A stretch of 17,568 nucleotides of DNA from assembly GCA_003563465.1 (NCBI GenBank), contig PWVH01000065.1, forward strand, positions 1-17,568, read 5' to 3'. The notes below the pieces were generated by a model that saw only the letters and a program-made list of their open reading frames with translations, searched no databases and was not told the origin of the DNA. Positions within the stretch are counted from its first letter, which is position 1. Every line of letters begins with the position of its first letter. The position numbers and the translations under genes are program-made. Shown piece by piece: positions 7,815-14,453 of this stretch. This DNA is from Coriobacteriaceae bacterium. GTDB taxonomy: Bacteria > Actinomycetota > Coriobacteriia > Anaerosomatales > SLCP01.

Positions 7815-7868
7815 CTGACTGAACGTTCAGTCAGCTGCAACGGTCAGTCAGTGCCAGCGTTCGGTCAG
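7815..7868 (+). promoter_or_regulatory. Operator array for the adjacent TetR regulator
   Basis: A perfect 20-bp palindrome, CTGACTGAACGTTCAGTCAG, lies at 7815-7834. Its right half GTTCAGTCAG (7825-7834) recurs in direct orientation as GGTCAGTCAG (7842-7851) and GTTCGGTCAG (7859-7868), each with one mismatch. The spacing is exactly 17 bp between starts. The array covers the predicted transcription start and early leader of the tetR gene. A palindrome of this form, close to a TetR/AcrR-type gene and its promoter, is the usual layout for autoregulation. The extra phased half-sites are unusual and could allow cooperative or multi-dimer binding. Confidence 0.75.
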
Positions 7869-7916
7869 CTTCATCTCTGGCGGCAGCCGAAGGCCACGAT
7901 CACGAAAGGGGTGTCT

Positions 7917-8531
7917 GTGTCCAGACTTCCGGAGACCGATGAGGGTCGCACCACTCGCAAGCGTATCCTAGCCGTGGCTACCGAGCTCTTCGGCGCCGCT
8001 GGCTTCGACTCGGTCTCGGTCTCAGACATCGCCGATGCCGGGGGGATATCCACAAGCCTGATCTACTACCACTTCGAGGACAAACAATCGCTCTACCAGG
8101 CGATAGCTGCAGACGGCGTCGCCACCATGCGTGCCGCCCTACTCCCCATGCTGGAATCGGCGGACTCGCCCGAGCACCGGCTACGGCGCTTCGTCTCGAA
8201 TCATATCGCCGCCACCTTCGAGCGCGAGAGCATCATGAGGGTCCTCGTTCGCGCCGTCACCGACATGAGAGGTCCCGTACCGGACGCTATCCTCGCCCAC
8301 ACCACCGAGATGGTCTCGGCGCTCGCTAGCGTCATAGAGGAGGGAATCGCCGACGGGGCCTTCCGCCCGACCGATTCTCGTCTGGCGGCCGCATGTCTCT
8401 TCGGCCTCATCAACATCCACATCACCGCGCGAGTGTTGGACGTGAGCGTGGTCGGCAAGGGCGCGGTAGACGCAGAAGAGCTTGCCGGCTTCGTGTGCGA
8501 CCTGTTCCTTGGCGGCATGCGGGTATGCTGA
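7917..8531 (+). CDS. TetR/AcrR family transcriptional regulator
   Basis: A 204-residue one-component repressor-type regulator. The N-terminal DNA-binding domain reads RKRILAVATELFGAAGF (15-30) followed by the helix-turn-helix VSDIADAGGISTSLIYYHF (35-53), a textbook TetR_N signature. The helical C-terminal ligand and dimerisation domain is divergent, as usual, so the inducer cannot be read. GTG at 7917 was chosen because AAGGGG lies 5 nt upstream and the domain begins about 14 residues in. The longer frame upstream would read through the operator array. The gene overlaps the MMPL transporter gene by 7 nt, so it should control that operon. The operator array at its own promoter implies autoregulation. 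The array lies about 165 nt from the carB start on the other side, so an effect on carB is possible but less likely. Confidence 0.92.
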   Translation: MSRLPETDEGRTTRKRILAVATELFGAAGFDSVSVSDIADAGGISTSLIYYHFEDKQSLYQAIAADGVATMRAALLPMLESADSPEHRLRRFVSNHIAATFERESIMRVLVRAVTDMRGPVPDAILAHTTEMVSALASVIEEGIADGAFRPTDSRLAAACLFGLINIHITARVLDVSVVGKGAVDAEELAGFVCDLFLGGMRVC

Positions 8532-10606
8532 GGCGTTTCGCGAGAGCCGTTGTGCGCGAGCGCAAGCAGGTGCTCGCCATCGCGGCCCTGCTCACGATTC
8601 TCGGCGCATACGGCACGCTCAACGCCTCTATCAACTACGATCTGCTCTCCTACCTCCCGGACGACCTGCCTTCAGTGCAAGGATTCGAGCTGCTCAACGA
8701 GGAGTTCGCGCTGGGCGACACGGCGCAGATACTGGTCGAGGACGCCTCCGACATCGAAGCCCGCGAACTCACCGAGCGCATCGCGGCCATAGAGGGCGTC
8801 AATAGCGTCAACTGGGTCACGGACTTCCAGAAGCTCGAGGTGCCGAGAGAGTTCTGGGACGCCGCTGTAAGGGACAACTACTTCTCCGAAGACGCCACGA
8901 TCATCCAGGCGAGCTTCGATCACCCCCAAAACGACCCCAGGACCGCCACGGCTTACTCGGAGCTCCGAGACGTCCTGGGCGGCCGTACGGCGAGCGTGGC
9001 GGGCCTCGTACAACTCGACCTGCAGGAGGTCATCGATCGAGATCGCGTGCGCTTCGCCGTGGCCGCACTCGTGTTGGTGACTGCAGTGCTCTTGCTCACC
9101 CTGCCCTCGATAGCGGTACCCATGACCTTCGTCGTCACGATCGGCTCTGCGGTGCTGATAAACCTCGGACTCTCCTATTACCTGGGGCAGGAGATATCCT
9201 ACTTGACGGGCGTCATAGTCTTCGCGCTGCAGTTCGCCGTGACGATGGACTACGCCTTGTTCCTCTACCACCGGTTCGAAGAGGAGAAACAGACAGGTCT
9301 TGCCGAGGAAGAAGCCATGGTCGAAGCCATCGCCACCACCTTCAAGTCGATAGTCGTCGCATCGCTTACGACCATGGCGGGATTCCTGGCTCTCAGCGTG
9401 ATGCAGCTCGGTTTCGGCAAGGACATGGGCCTCACCCTCGCACGCGGAGTCCTGATTACGGTCGTAGCCGTCATGACCGTGCTTCCCGCACTGCTGCTCA
9501 CCTTCGCCCGGGTAATCGACCGCGTCAGACACCCTGTCAAACAGCTCGATTTCGCTGGCCTCGGCGGCCTGATCGGGCGGCATGCAGGCAAGCTGGCCCT
9601 TCTTGCGCTGTTGCTGTTCGTCCCGGCGCTCTGGGGCTACAGCAAGCTCACTCTCAACTACAACATCAACGAGGGCCTGCCGGCCGATCTGCCCTCGCTC
9701 ACCGCCCAAGACCGCATAGCCGAGACGTTCGGGCGCAAAGAGACCCTCTTCTTGGTCGCCGAAGACACCGGTTCCCGGGTGGACATAGAAACGCTCAACG
9801 ATCGAGCCAAGCAGCTTCCCGGCGTGACCGGGACGTTCGCCTACACGGAGCTCGTCGATCCGCGCATACCCGAGGAGTTCGTGCCTTCCGAGGCGCGCGA
9901 GGCCTTCTTCGCCAACGACCATACCTACATAGGTGTCGACTCCCAATACGAGATCGGCGATGCCGGGCTCGAGAAGCAGATCGCAGCATTGGACGATATC
10001 GCCGAGGAGCACGTCTCCCAAACCTACGTGACCGGGCAAGCCGTCTTGGTCAAGGACCTGGAAGAGGTGTCGGCGGGCGATATCGACCTCGTCAACATCA
10101 TCTCCGTTCTAGCCATCTTCATCATGATCGCGATCGCGTTCAAGTCGCTCGTGATACCGATCGTGCTCGTAGGACTGATCCAGCTTGCAATCCTGATGAA
10201 CCAGGCGTTCTCCGGCTATGCGGGCACCGAGATTATCTTCATCGCATCGCTGGCGATAGGCGCCATTCAGCTCGGAGCCACCGTCGACTACGCGATCCTG
10301 CTCACGACGCGCTACGAAGAGGCTCTTGCCAAAGGCGGTAATCCTCGACAGGCGGTGGCCAAAGCGCTCGGCGGAGGCGGGCAATCCATCCTCGTCAGCG
10401 CCGGAACTATGTTCGCGGCGACACTGGGCATGGTGCTCATGAGCACTCTTGCGACCATATCGGACCTCGCTCTTCTCATCTCCCGTGGAGCGCTGATCAG
10501 TTTCGCGGTCGTTGTGCTGCTCCTGCCCGGTGTGCTCGTCGCGCTGCAACCGCTTCTCGAGAGGACCAGCCTGGGCTGGCCGAAAGCCCGAAGGAAAGAG
10601 GGATGA
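8525..10606 (+). CDS. MMPL/RND superfamily (HAE3-like) transporter
   Basis: A 693-residue membrane transporter with the duplicated RND plan. A transmembrane segment near 14-31 is followed by an extracytoplasmic loop (about 33-174) and five more segments (about 176-340). A seventh near 356-374 leads to a second loop (about 375-520) and a final cluster of five (about 522-680). Acidic proton-relay-type motifs sit in equivalent helices of the two halves: MDYALFLYHRFEEE near residue 242 and VDYAILLTTRYEE near 587. The size matches short bacterial and archaeal MMPL/HAE3 proteins, not the roughly 1000-residue AcrB type. Such proteins export lipids or hydrophobic compounds, or take part in hopanoid and lipid trafficking. 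The ATG at 8525 overlaps the tetR stop by 7 nt with a weak Shine-Dalgarno, so translation is probably coupled. The next gene overlaps its stop (ATGA). Confidence 0.9.
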   Translation: MLRRFARAVVRERKQVLAIAALLTILGAYGTLNASINYDLLSYLPDDLPSVQGFELLNEEFALGDTAQILVEDASDIEARELTERIAAIEGVNSVNWVTDFQKLEVPREFWDAAVRDNYFSEDATIIQASFDHPQNDPRTATAYSELRDVLGGRTASVAGLVQLDLQEVIDRDRVRFAVAALVLVTAVLLLTLPSIAVPMTFVVTIGSAVLINLGLSYYLGQEISYLTGVIVFALQFAVTMDYALFLYHRFEEEKQTGLAEEEAMVEAIATTFKSIVVASLTTMAGFLALSVMQLGFGKDMGLTLARGVLITVVAVMTVLPALLLTFARVIDRVRHPVKQLDFAGLGGLIGRHAGKLALLALLLFVPALWGYSKLTLNYNINEGLPADLPSLTAQDRIAETFGRKETLFLVAEDTGSRVDIETLNDRAKQLPGVTGTFAYTELVDPRIPEEFVPSEAREAFFANDHTYIGVDSQYEIGDAGLEKQIAALDDIAEEHVSQTYVTGQAVLVKDLEEVSAGDIDLVNIISVLAIFIMIAIAFKSLVIPIVLVGLIQLAILMNQAFSGYAGTEIIFIASLAIGAIQLGATVDYAILLTTRYEEALAKGGNPRQAVAKALGGGGQSILVSAGTMFAATLGMVLMSTLATISDLALLISRGALISFAVVVLLLPGVLVALQPLLERTSLGWPKARRKEG

Positions 10607-12531
10607 ACATGCCGCCGCGCCGCAATCGCAGACCGACAACGATGACAAGCACGAGGTGGCGCGCAGTCACGCTCGCAGCCATGATCGCGTTCGCGATCGC
10701 TGCTGCCTCGTTGACTGCCGCCGCGCCTTCCTCGGCAGACGAGGTCGAGATCATAGACAGCGAGACCGTCTACGCCCTCATGGATGCCGAGGGCGAACAG
10801 CGAAAGACCATCGTCGTGAACTGGACACAGGTACACGCCACCGGCGTCGTGACGATAGAGGATCCGGCGAACATAACAGACCTGGAGTCGCTCACCGACG
10901 GATTCGAGCCGCAGCTCTCTAACGGTATGGTGCGCTGGAGTGCCGATGTCGACGGGTCGGCGGACTTCTTCTACCGCGGAGTGACCGAAGAACCGCTCCC
11001 CATCGAGCTTTCGGTCGCTTACACGCTCGACGGCAGAAGAGTCAGTACAGCGGAGCTGGCAGGAGCAAGTGGCCGCTTGCGGATCGAAATCAGCGTGGTC
11101 AACAAGCTGAGGCGCGAGGAGCAGATATCCTTCGACGGTTCGCTCGATGTCTTCAAACAACGTACCGAGGAGTACTGGGTGCCTCTGCTCTGCATCGCCC
11201 AAGTGAAGCTCGACGGAACACGTTTCACGAATATCGACGCCGGAAACGCCCCGCTGACGATCACCGGGGACGAGATGGCCTACATGCTCATGATGTTTCC
11301 GCAAGACGAGGACTCGGCGGCAATCGAGATGGACGGACATGACATCGAGATTCAGCCGATCGTAGTCACGGTCTTTCCGAACATGCCCGGCGAAGCCGAC
11401 CTGGACTTCGCCGATGACCTGGATGAGATGCGCGTGGGTATCGATGGACTGGTTCAGCTTTCCGAAGCCCATGTATCCGTGCTCGACGCGGTGCTCCAGA
11501 GGGAAGAAGACCTCTCGGCGCTCTCTGGCCTGGAGACGGCCTCAGCGGACTTCGCAGAGCTTGCCGATGGGGTAGGCAGAATGCGTGATGGGGCCAACGG
11601 CCTAAGCCAGCTGAGTTCAGCACAGACTGCCTACCTCGACGGAGTCGTCGGCGGCATCGACGCTGGCCGCTTCGATGACATCGGCCAACTACAGGAGGCG
11701 CTCGGCTTGCTGGCCGACGGGATAGCCGACCTCAAGAACGGCACTGATGCACTGTTGGCGCTGCTGGACGGCCAGATCGAGCTTATGCAACAGCTGCGCA
11801 CCTCTAACGCCACGATGCTCGCTTTGGCCGAGGACAGGGCGACCGCATATCCCACCGATGTCACGTCAACGGTGCTAGCTGTCGGATTGGCACAGCAACA
11901 GCAGCTGGTGAGCGTGATCACCTCGGGTGGCGTGGTATACGAACAGCCAGTGCCAGGTATCGACTCCACCAGGGAGGGACTCGCAGAGATCTCGAAGGGA
12001 CTCGGCGAGACGCACCAAGCGATAAGGCAGCTCGAGACCGAAGCTGCGGCCCTGCGGCAGATTCCGACGGCGTTCCGCCAGATCGAGTCGGCACTCGTGG
12101 TGTTGCGCGACGGGGGGACCGTAGCAGGCGAGCAGCTGCCCGGACTGCGCACCACCTCGACAGGATTGCACTCCGTGTCCACGGGATTGGCCGAGCTGGA
12201 AAGAGGCCTTGCTGGGGCTACGGCAAGCGTGGCAGAACTCGAGGCCCTGCCTGGAATGCTCAGAGAACTCTTCGGCACATTGCAGGCTCTCAAGAGCGGA
12301 GGACCTGTCCGCGGAGAGAGACTTCCTGGCATCAAGACGACCATCGAAGGGCTGGAAGGCCTGTCTTCGGGATTGGGAAGCGGTGTCGATGACGCCCGGG
12401 CTGGCGACGAGCTCACAGATCGCATGGAGCAAGCTGCCAGGGAATACGACACCTTCCTCGGCAAGCCGGAGGGAGCGCAAGGCAACCTGAACTTCCTGCT
12501 GAGACTGGACGGTATCGAGAAGGATGGGTAG
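10603..12531 (+). CDS. Secreted coiled-coil protein with three 62-residue repeats, YhgE/Pip-like
   Basis: A 642-residue protein with a basic N-terminus, a hydrophobic core (AVTLAAMIAFAIAAASLTAA, about 21-40) and a likely Sec cleavage after SSA near 46. No other transmembrane segment is visible, so it is probably released or complexed outside the membrane. Residues about 45-270 form a mixed domain of unknown fold. From about 275 on there are L/A/G heptads of the LxxGxxxL kind, as in extracellular regions of YhgE/Pip proteins. Three tandem repeats start at Gly442, Gly504 and Gly566, exactly 62 residues apart, each with GGxVxxExxPGI then TxxGLxxxSxGL. The ATG at 10603 overlaps the MMPL stop; a second ATG 6 nt on is an alternative start. 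Stop-start coupling to the transporter suggests an accessory or adaptor subunit. Exact function unknown. Confidence 0.75.
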   Translation: MNMPPRRNRRPTTMTSTRWRAVTLAAMIAFAIAAASLTAAAPSSADEVEIIDSETVYALMDAEGEQRKTIVVNWTQVHATGVVTIEDPANITDLESLTDGFEPQLSNGMVRWSADVDGSADFFYRGVTEEPLPIELSVAYTLDGRRVSTAELAGASGRLRIEISVVNKLRREEQISFDGSLDVFKQRTEEYWVPLLCIAQVKLDGTRFTNIDAGNAPLTITGDEMAYMLMMFPQDEDSAAIEMDGHDIEIQPIVVTVFPNMPGEADLDFADDLDEMRVGIDGLVQLSEAHVSVLDAVLQREEDLSALSGLETASADFAELADGVGRMRDGANGLSQLSSAQTAYLDGVVGGIDAGRFDDIGQLQEALGLLADGIADLKNGTDALLALLDGQIELMQQLRTSNATMLALAEDRATAYPTDVTSTVLAVGLAQQQQLVSVITSGGVVYEQPVPGIDSTREGLAEISKGLGETHQAIRQLETEAAALRQIPTAFRQIESALVVLRDGGTVAGEQLPGLRTTSTGLHSVSTGLAELERGLAGATASVAELEALPGMLRELFGTLQALKSGGPVRGERLPGIKTTIEGLEGLSSGLGSGVDDARAGDELTDRMEQAAREYDTFLGKPEGAQGNLNFLLRLDGIEKDG

Positions 12532-12540
12532 CCGTACGTG

Positions 12541-12549
12541 TGCTAGTAT
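12541..12549 (+). promoter_or_regulatory. Possible extended -10 promoter for panD
   Basis: TGCTAGTAT just after the coiled-coil gene's stop has an extended -10 form (TG-N-TAGTAT, the same hexamer as the tetR promoter) about 70 nt before panD. No good -35 is seen at 16-18 nt. GTGTG (12538-12542) and CACAC (12553-12557) flank it as a small dyad that could be an operator. Confidence 0.35.
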
Positions 12550-12618
12550 TGCCACACTTGGAACCGAGGCTGAGACCCGACCTGGGACAAGGCGGGTACT
12601 CGGGAACGGAGTATTCTT

Positions 12619-13023
12619 ATGCGTCGCATCCTGCTTGGCGGCAAGATACACCGCGCGACGGTGACCGAGGCCGACCTCGGATACGAAGGCAGCATCACTG
12701 TCGACGAGAATCTCCTCGATGCCGTTCGCATTCTGCCCAACGAGAACGTGCATGTCTGGAACGTGACCAACGGCGCGCGCCTGATCACGTACGCGGTCCC
12801 CGGAAGACGCGGCTCCGGAGTGGTCTGCGTCAACGGCGCTGCTGCTCACCGCGCACGCAAGGGCGATCTTGTCATCATCGCCTCGTTCGTCGAACTCGAA
12901 GATGCCGAGGCACGCTTCTTCGAGCCGAAGGTGGTGTTCGTCGACGAGCGCAACCGTATCGTGGAAACACGCGCAGAAGTAGTAGAGGCGCGATCGAATC
13001 GAAAGGAGACAACGCACTTATGA
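12619..13023 (+). CDS. panD: Aspartate 1-decarboxylase (pyruvoyl-dependent), PanD
   Basis: PanD decarboxylates L-aspartate to beta-alanine for pantothenate and CoA synthesis. It is made as a proenzyme that self-cleaves between Gly24 and Ser25 to create the pyruvoyl cofactor. Here GYEGSIT puts that pair exactly at 24-25. Other conserved segments are KIHRATVTEADL (9-20), NGARLITY around residue 54 (substrate-binding Arg) and VNGAAAH with Asn near 72. At 134 residues it is slightly longer than the 126-residue E. coli protein. The extra C-terminal tail (VEARSNRKETTHL) reads through the ribosome-binding site of the next gene. The start ATG at 12619 has CGGAG 7 nt upstream. Its stop overlaps the rubrerythrin ATG by 4 nt, an unusual pairing. 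Confidence 0.96.
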   Translation: MRRILLGGKIHRATVTEADLGYEGSITVDENLLDAVRILPNENVHVWNVTNGARLITYAVPGRRGSGVVCVNGAAAHRARKGDLVIIASFVELEDAEARFFEPKVVFVDERNRIVETRAEVVEARSNRKETTHL

Positions 13024-13592
13024 GCATCCAGGGCACCCACACCGAGGAAAACCTCCTGAAGGCCTTCGCCGGAGAATCGCAGGCACGCAACCGCTACACC
13101 TACTACGCCTCCATCGCCAAGAAGGAAGGCTACGAACAGATCTCCGCGCTATTTCTCGAAACAGCAGAAAACGAGAAGGAGCACGCCAAGGTATTCTTCA
13201 AGCACCTCGAGGGCGGCGATGTCGAGATCTCGGCCACCTACCCGGCCGGCCCTCTGGGCGACACCGCACACAATCTCTTGCACGCCGCCGAGGGCGAGCT
13301 CATGGAGTGGGGAACGCTTTACCCCGACTTCGCCCAGGTAGCCGAGGAGGAGGGCTTTACCGAGATAGCCGAGTCCTTCCGAGAGATCGCGAAAGTCGAG
13401 TCATTCCACGAGAAGCGCTACCGCACCTTGCTAGCGAACGTCGAGACAGACGCCGTGTTCAAGCGCCCGACAACGCAAAGATGGCACTGTCGCAACTGTG
13501 GCTACATACACGAGGGCCCGGAGGCTCCTGACATGTGTCCGGCATGCGATCACCCTCGGAAGTACTACGAGCTGCTCGCCGAGAACTACTAG
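13020..13592 (+). CDS. rbr: Rubrerythrin
   Basis: A 190-residue non-haem iron peroxidase that reduces hydrogen peroxide in anaerobes with electrons from NAD(P)H:rubredoxin-type reductases. The N-terminal ferritin-like four-helix domain carries the diiron ligands Glu19 (FAGESQARNRY) and the first ExxH at 52-55 (ENEKEHAK). A second Glu lies in AAEGELMEW, and ExxH recurs in KVESFHEKRY. The C-terminal rubredoxin-like domain has CRNCGY and CPAC (Cys157, 160, 173, 176) for a FeS4 site. Both domains appear intact, giving the classic rubrerythrin order. AAAGGAG lies 11 nt before the ATG, rather far, so coupling to panD termination through the ATGA overlap may help. A strong indicator of an anaerobic or oxygen-sensitive lifestyle. 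Confidence 0.95.
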   Translation: MSIQGTHTEENLLKAFAGESQARNRYTYYASIAKKEGYEQISALFLETAENEKEHAKVFFKHLEGGDVEISATYPAGPLGDTAHNLLHAAEGELMEWGTLYPDFAQVAEEEGFTEIAESFREIAKVESFHEKRYRTLLANVETDAVFKRPTTQRWHCRNCGYIHEGPEAPDMCPACDHPRKYYELLAENY

Positions 13593-13616
13593 ACCACCGG
13601 AGGGCCTGACCAGCCG

Positions 13617-14021
13617 CTAGGAACCCCGTAGCACCTCTGCCGCCGCGACCGGGTCAGCGACCTTCAGAACGATCGTGGCGTGCTCTCCGTCGGCCACGGT
13701 GCCGAAGACCCAGCCCACATTGATGTCTGCTCTGGCAAGCTTGCCGGCAGCCTCTGCGAGGGCCCCCGGACGCGCGGGAACCTCGAGGGCTATGACGTCC
13801 TTGCGCTCCATCTTCATTCCGATGATGTTACCTAGAGCCGAGGCTGCACGATCGTTGTCGCTTGTGATCAGCATGAACTCTCCCATGCCGTCCTTGTCGT
13901 AGGCCCCGATCGCGAGAATGTCCACGCCCACCCCGGATATAGCCTCGGTCACTTGCGCAAGAAGCCCGACCTTGCTCGGTGCAGTGACAAAGAGCTCCTG
14001 CTTCACCTCTACACTCGCCAT
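13617..14021 (-). CDS. Tandem ACT-domain protein
   Basis: A 134-residue protein made only of two ACT-like units. The first spans about 6-70 (ELFVTAPSKVGLLAQVTEAI). The second spans about 74-134 (VIALEVPARPGALAEAAGKL, then DINVGWVFGTVADGEHATIV). ACT units usually bind amino acids and control metabolic enzymes or act as stand-alone sensors. Free-standing two-ACT proteins are common in anaerobes and Actinobacteria, and their partners are mostly unknown. The ATG at 14019-14021 has GAGAGAGGGG 6 nt upstream, and 17 further upstream in-frame codons are not needed. It is convergent with rubrerythrin (24 nt between stops, no terminator seen). It lies downstream of hisG on the same strand but is separated by 432 nt that include a strong hairpin, so it is probably its own transcript. 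A role in sensing histidine or another amino acid is only a guess. Confidence 0.85.
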   Translation of the reverse strand: MASVEVKQELFVTAPSKVGLLAQVTEAISGVGVDILAIGAYDKDGMGEFMLITSDNDRAASALGNIIGMKMERKDVIALEVPARPGALAEAAGKLARADINVGWVFGTVADGEHATIVLKVADPVAAAEVLRGS

Positions 14022-14164
14022 AGTGAACCCCTCTCTCTCTTCCGTTCGGCATCTGCTCTGTGTTGGATACATACCCCGTCATGCTTCTACGAGTCGGGCA
14101 AGTCGGTACAACGCGGTGCCGTCATAAGCCAACCGAACGACGCAGAACCGAAGGCGAGTAAGTG

Positions 14165-14194
14165 AGAGGGCCGTCTCGTACGAGACGGCCCTCT
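14165..14194 (-). terminator. Perfect 15-bp inverted repeat, probable terminator of the hisG transcript
   Basis: AGAGGGCCGTCTCGT is followed immediately by its exact reverse complement, so an RNA from either strand can fold into a very stable GC-rich hairpin with a tight loop at the centre. No T-run follows on either strand, which is common for GC-rich Actinobacteria terminators. Placed between hisG and the ACT gene, both on the minus strand, it best fits termination of the hisG transcript. Being symmetrical, it could also be a bidirectional terminator or a protein-binding palindrome. Confidence 0.55.
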
Positions 14195-14278
14195 GTCATC
14201 GCTGCAGGACAGCGACGTTCGTCCTTCTTCGGGCGGCGCTATTGCGCCCGGGTTCACGTCACCCGGAGCGACGCCATC

Positions 14279-14347
14279 CTAGGTAGCCCCGACCTCCGCT
14301 CGAACCGTGTCGGACAGGACCAGCGCAGCGATGTGGGTACTTCGCAC
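14279..14347 (-). CDS. Possible 22-codon small ORF behind an exceptionally strong Shine-Dalgarno (speculative)
   Basis: On the minus strand, AAGGAGGTGATCCAGC (14364-14349) is complementary to the last 16 nt of 16S rRNA. Ten nt after AAGGAGG comes a GTG at 14345-14347 opening a 22-codon frame (begins MRSTHIAALVLSD, stop TAG at 14279-14281). The peptide has no recognisable motif and is too short to judge by composition. The ribosome-binding match is the only support. The match could instead be a fragment of rRNA sequence with no coding role. Confidence 0.2.
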   Translation of the reverse strand: MRSTHIAALVLSDTVRAEVGAT

Positions 14348-14453
14348 TGCTGGATCACCTCCTTGGTCGGCGGGCCGCCGGATCGCGCCCTCGGGATTCC
14401 CCGTACCTATAAGCCTAAGCGAGCTCCATGCCGAAGTACATACCTGGCTCCGG

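Larger units (their letters stand above)
14022..14453. other. 432-nt non-coding region with several hairpins and a 16S-tail match
   Basis: This is the longest stretch in the window without a convincing gene. From left to right it holds the ACT gene leader and a 30-bp perfect palindrome (14165-14194). Then come CATCGCTG/CAGCGACG (14197-14204 with 14210-14217), GGCGC/GCGCC (14235-14239 with 14244-14248) and CCGGGT/ACCCGG (14248-14253 with 14261-14266). A 16-nt 16S-tail match follows at 14349-14364. I found no tRNA, tmRNA, RNase P or SRP signature. It is either a structured hisG 3' UTR, a small RNA gene, or a short-peptide gene on the minus strand. Confidence 0.5.

Noticed and set aside
8672..10039. 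Long open frame antisense to the MMPL gene
   Set aside because: High-GC codon use creates long antisense frames. Its translation is rich in Gly/Asp/His with no domain, while the plus-strand MMPL product is coherent.
10312..11472. Long minus-strand frame across the MMPL and coiled-coil genes
   Set aside because: It crosses a tight gene junction antisense to two supported genes and has no domain or ribosome-binding support.
11875..13017. Long minus-strand frame antisense to the coiled-coil gene and panD
   Set aside because: It covers the well-identified panD on the other strand; composition is that of a shadow frame.
14111..14120. T-box-like sequence (CGGCACCGCG on the minus strand) before the ACT gene
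   Set aside because: Nine of ten bases match the T-box core, but it lies after the hairpin rather than before a terminator, and no stem I or specifier loop is visible upstream.
14231..14266. Possible tRNA arm (hairpins around GGGTTCACGTCACCC)
   Set aside because: The loop is not TTCRANY, and no acceptor stem, D-arm or anticodon arm can be drawn around it.
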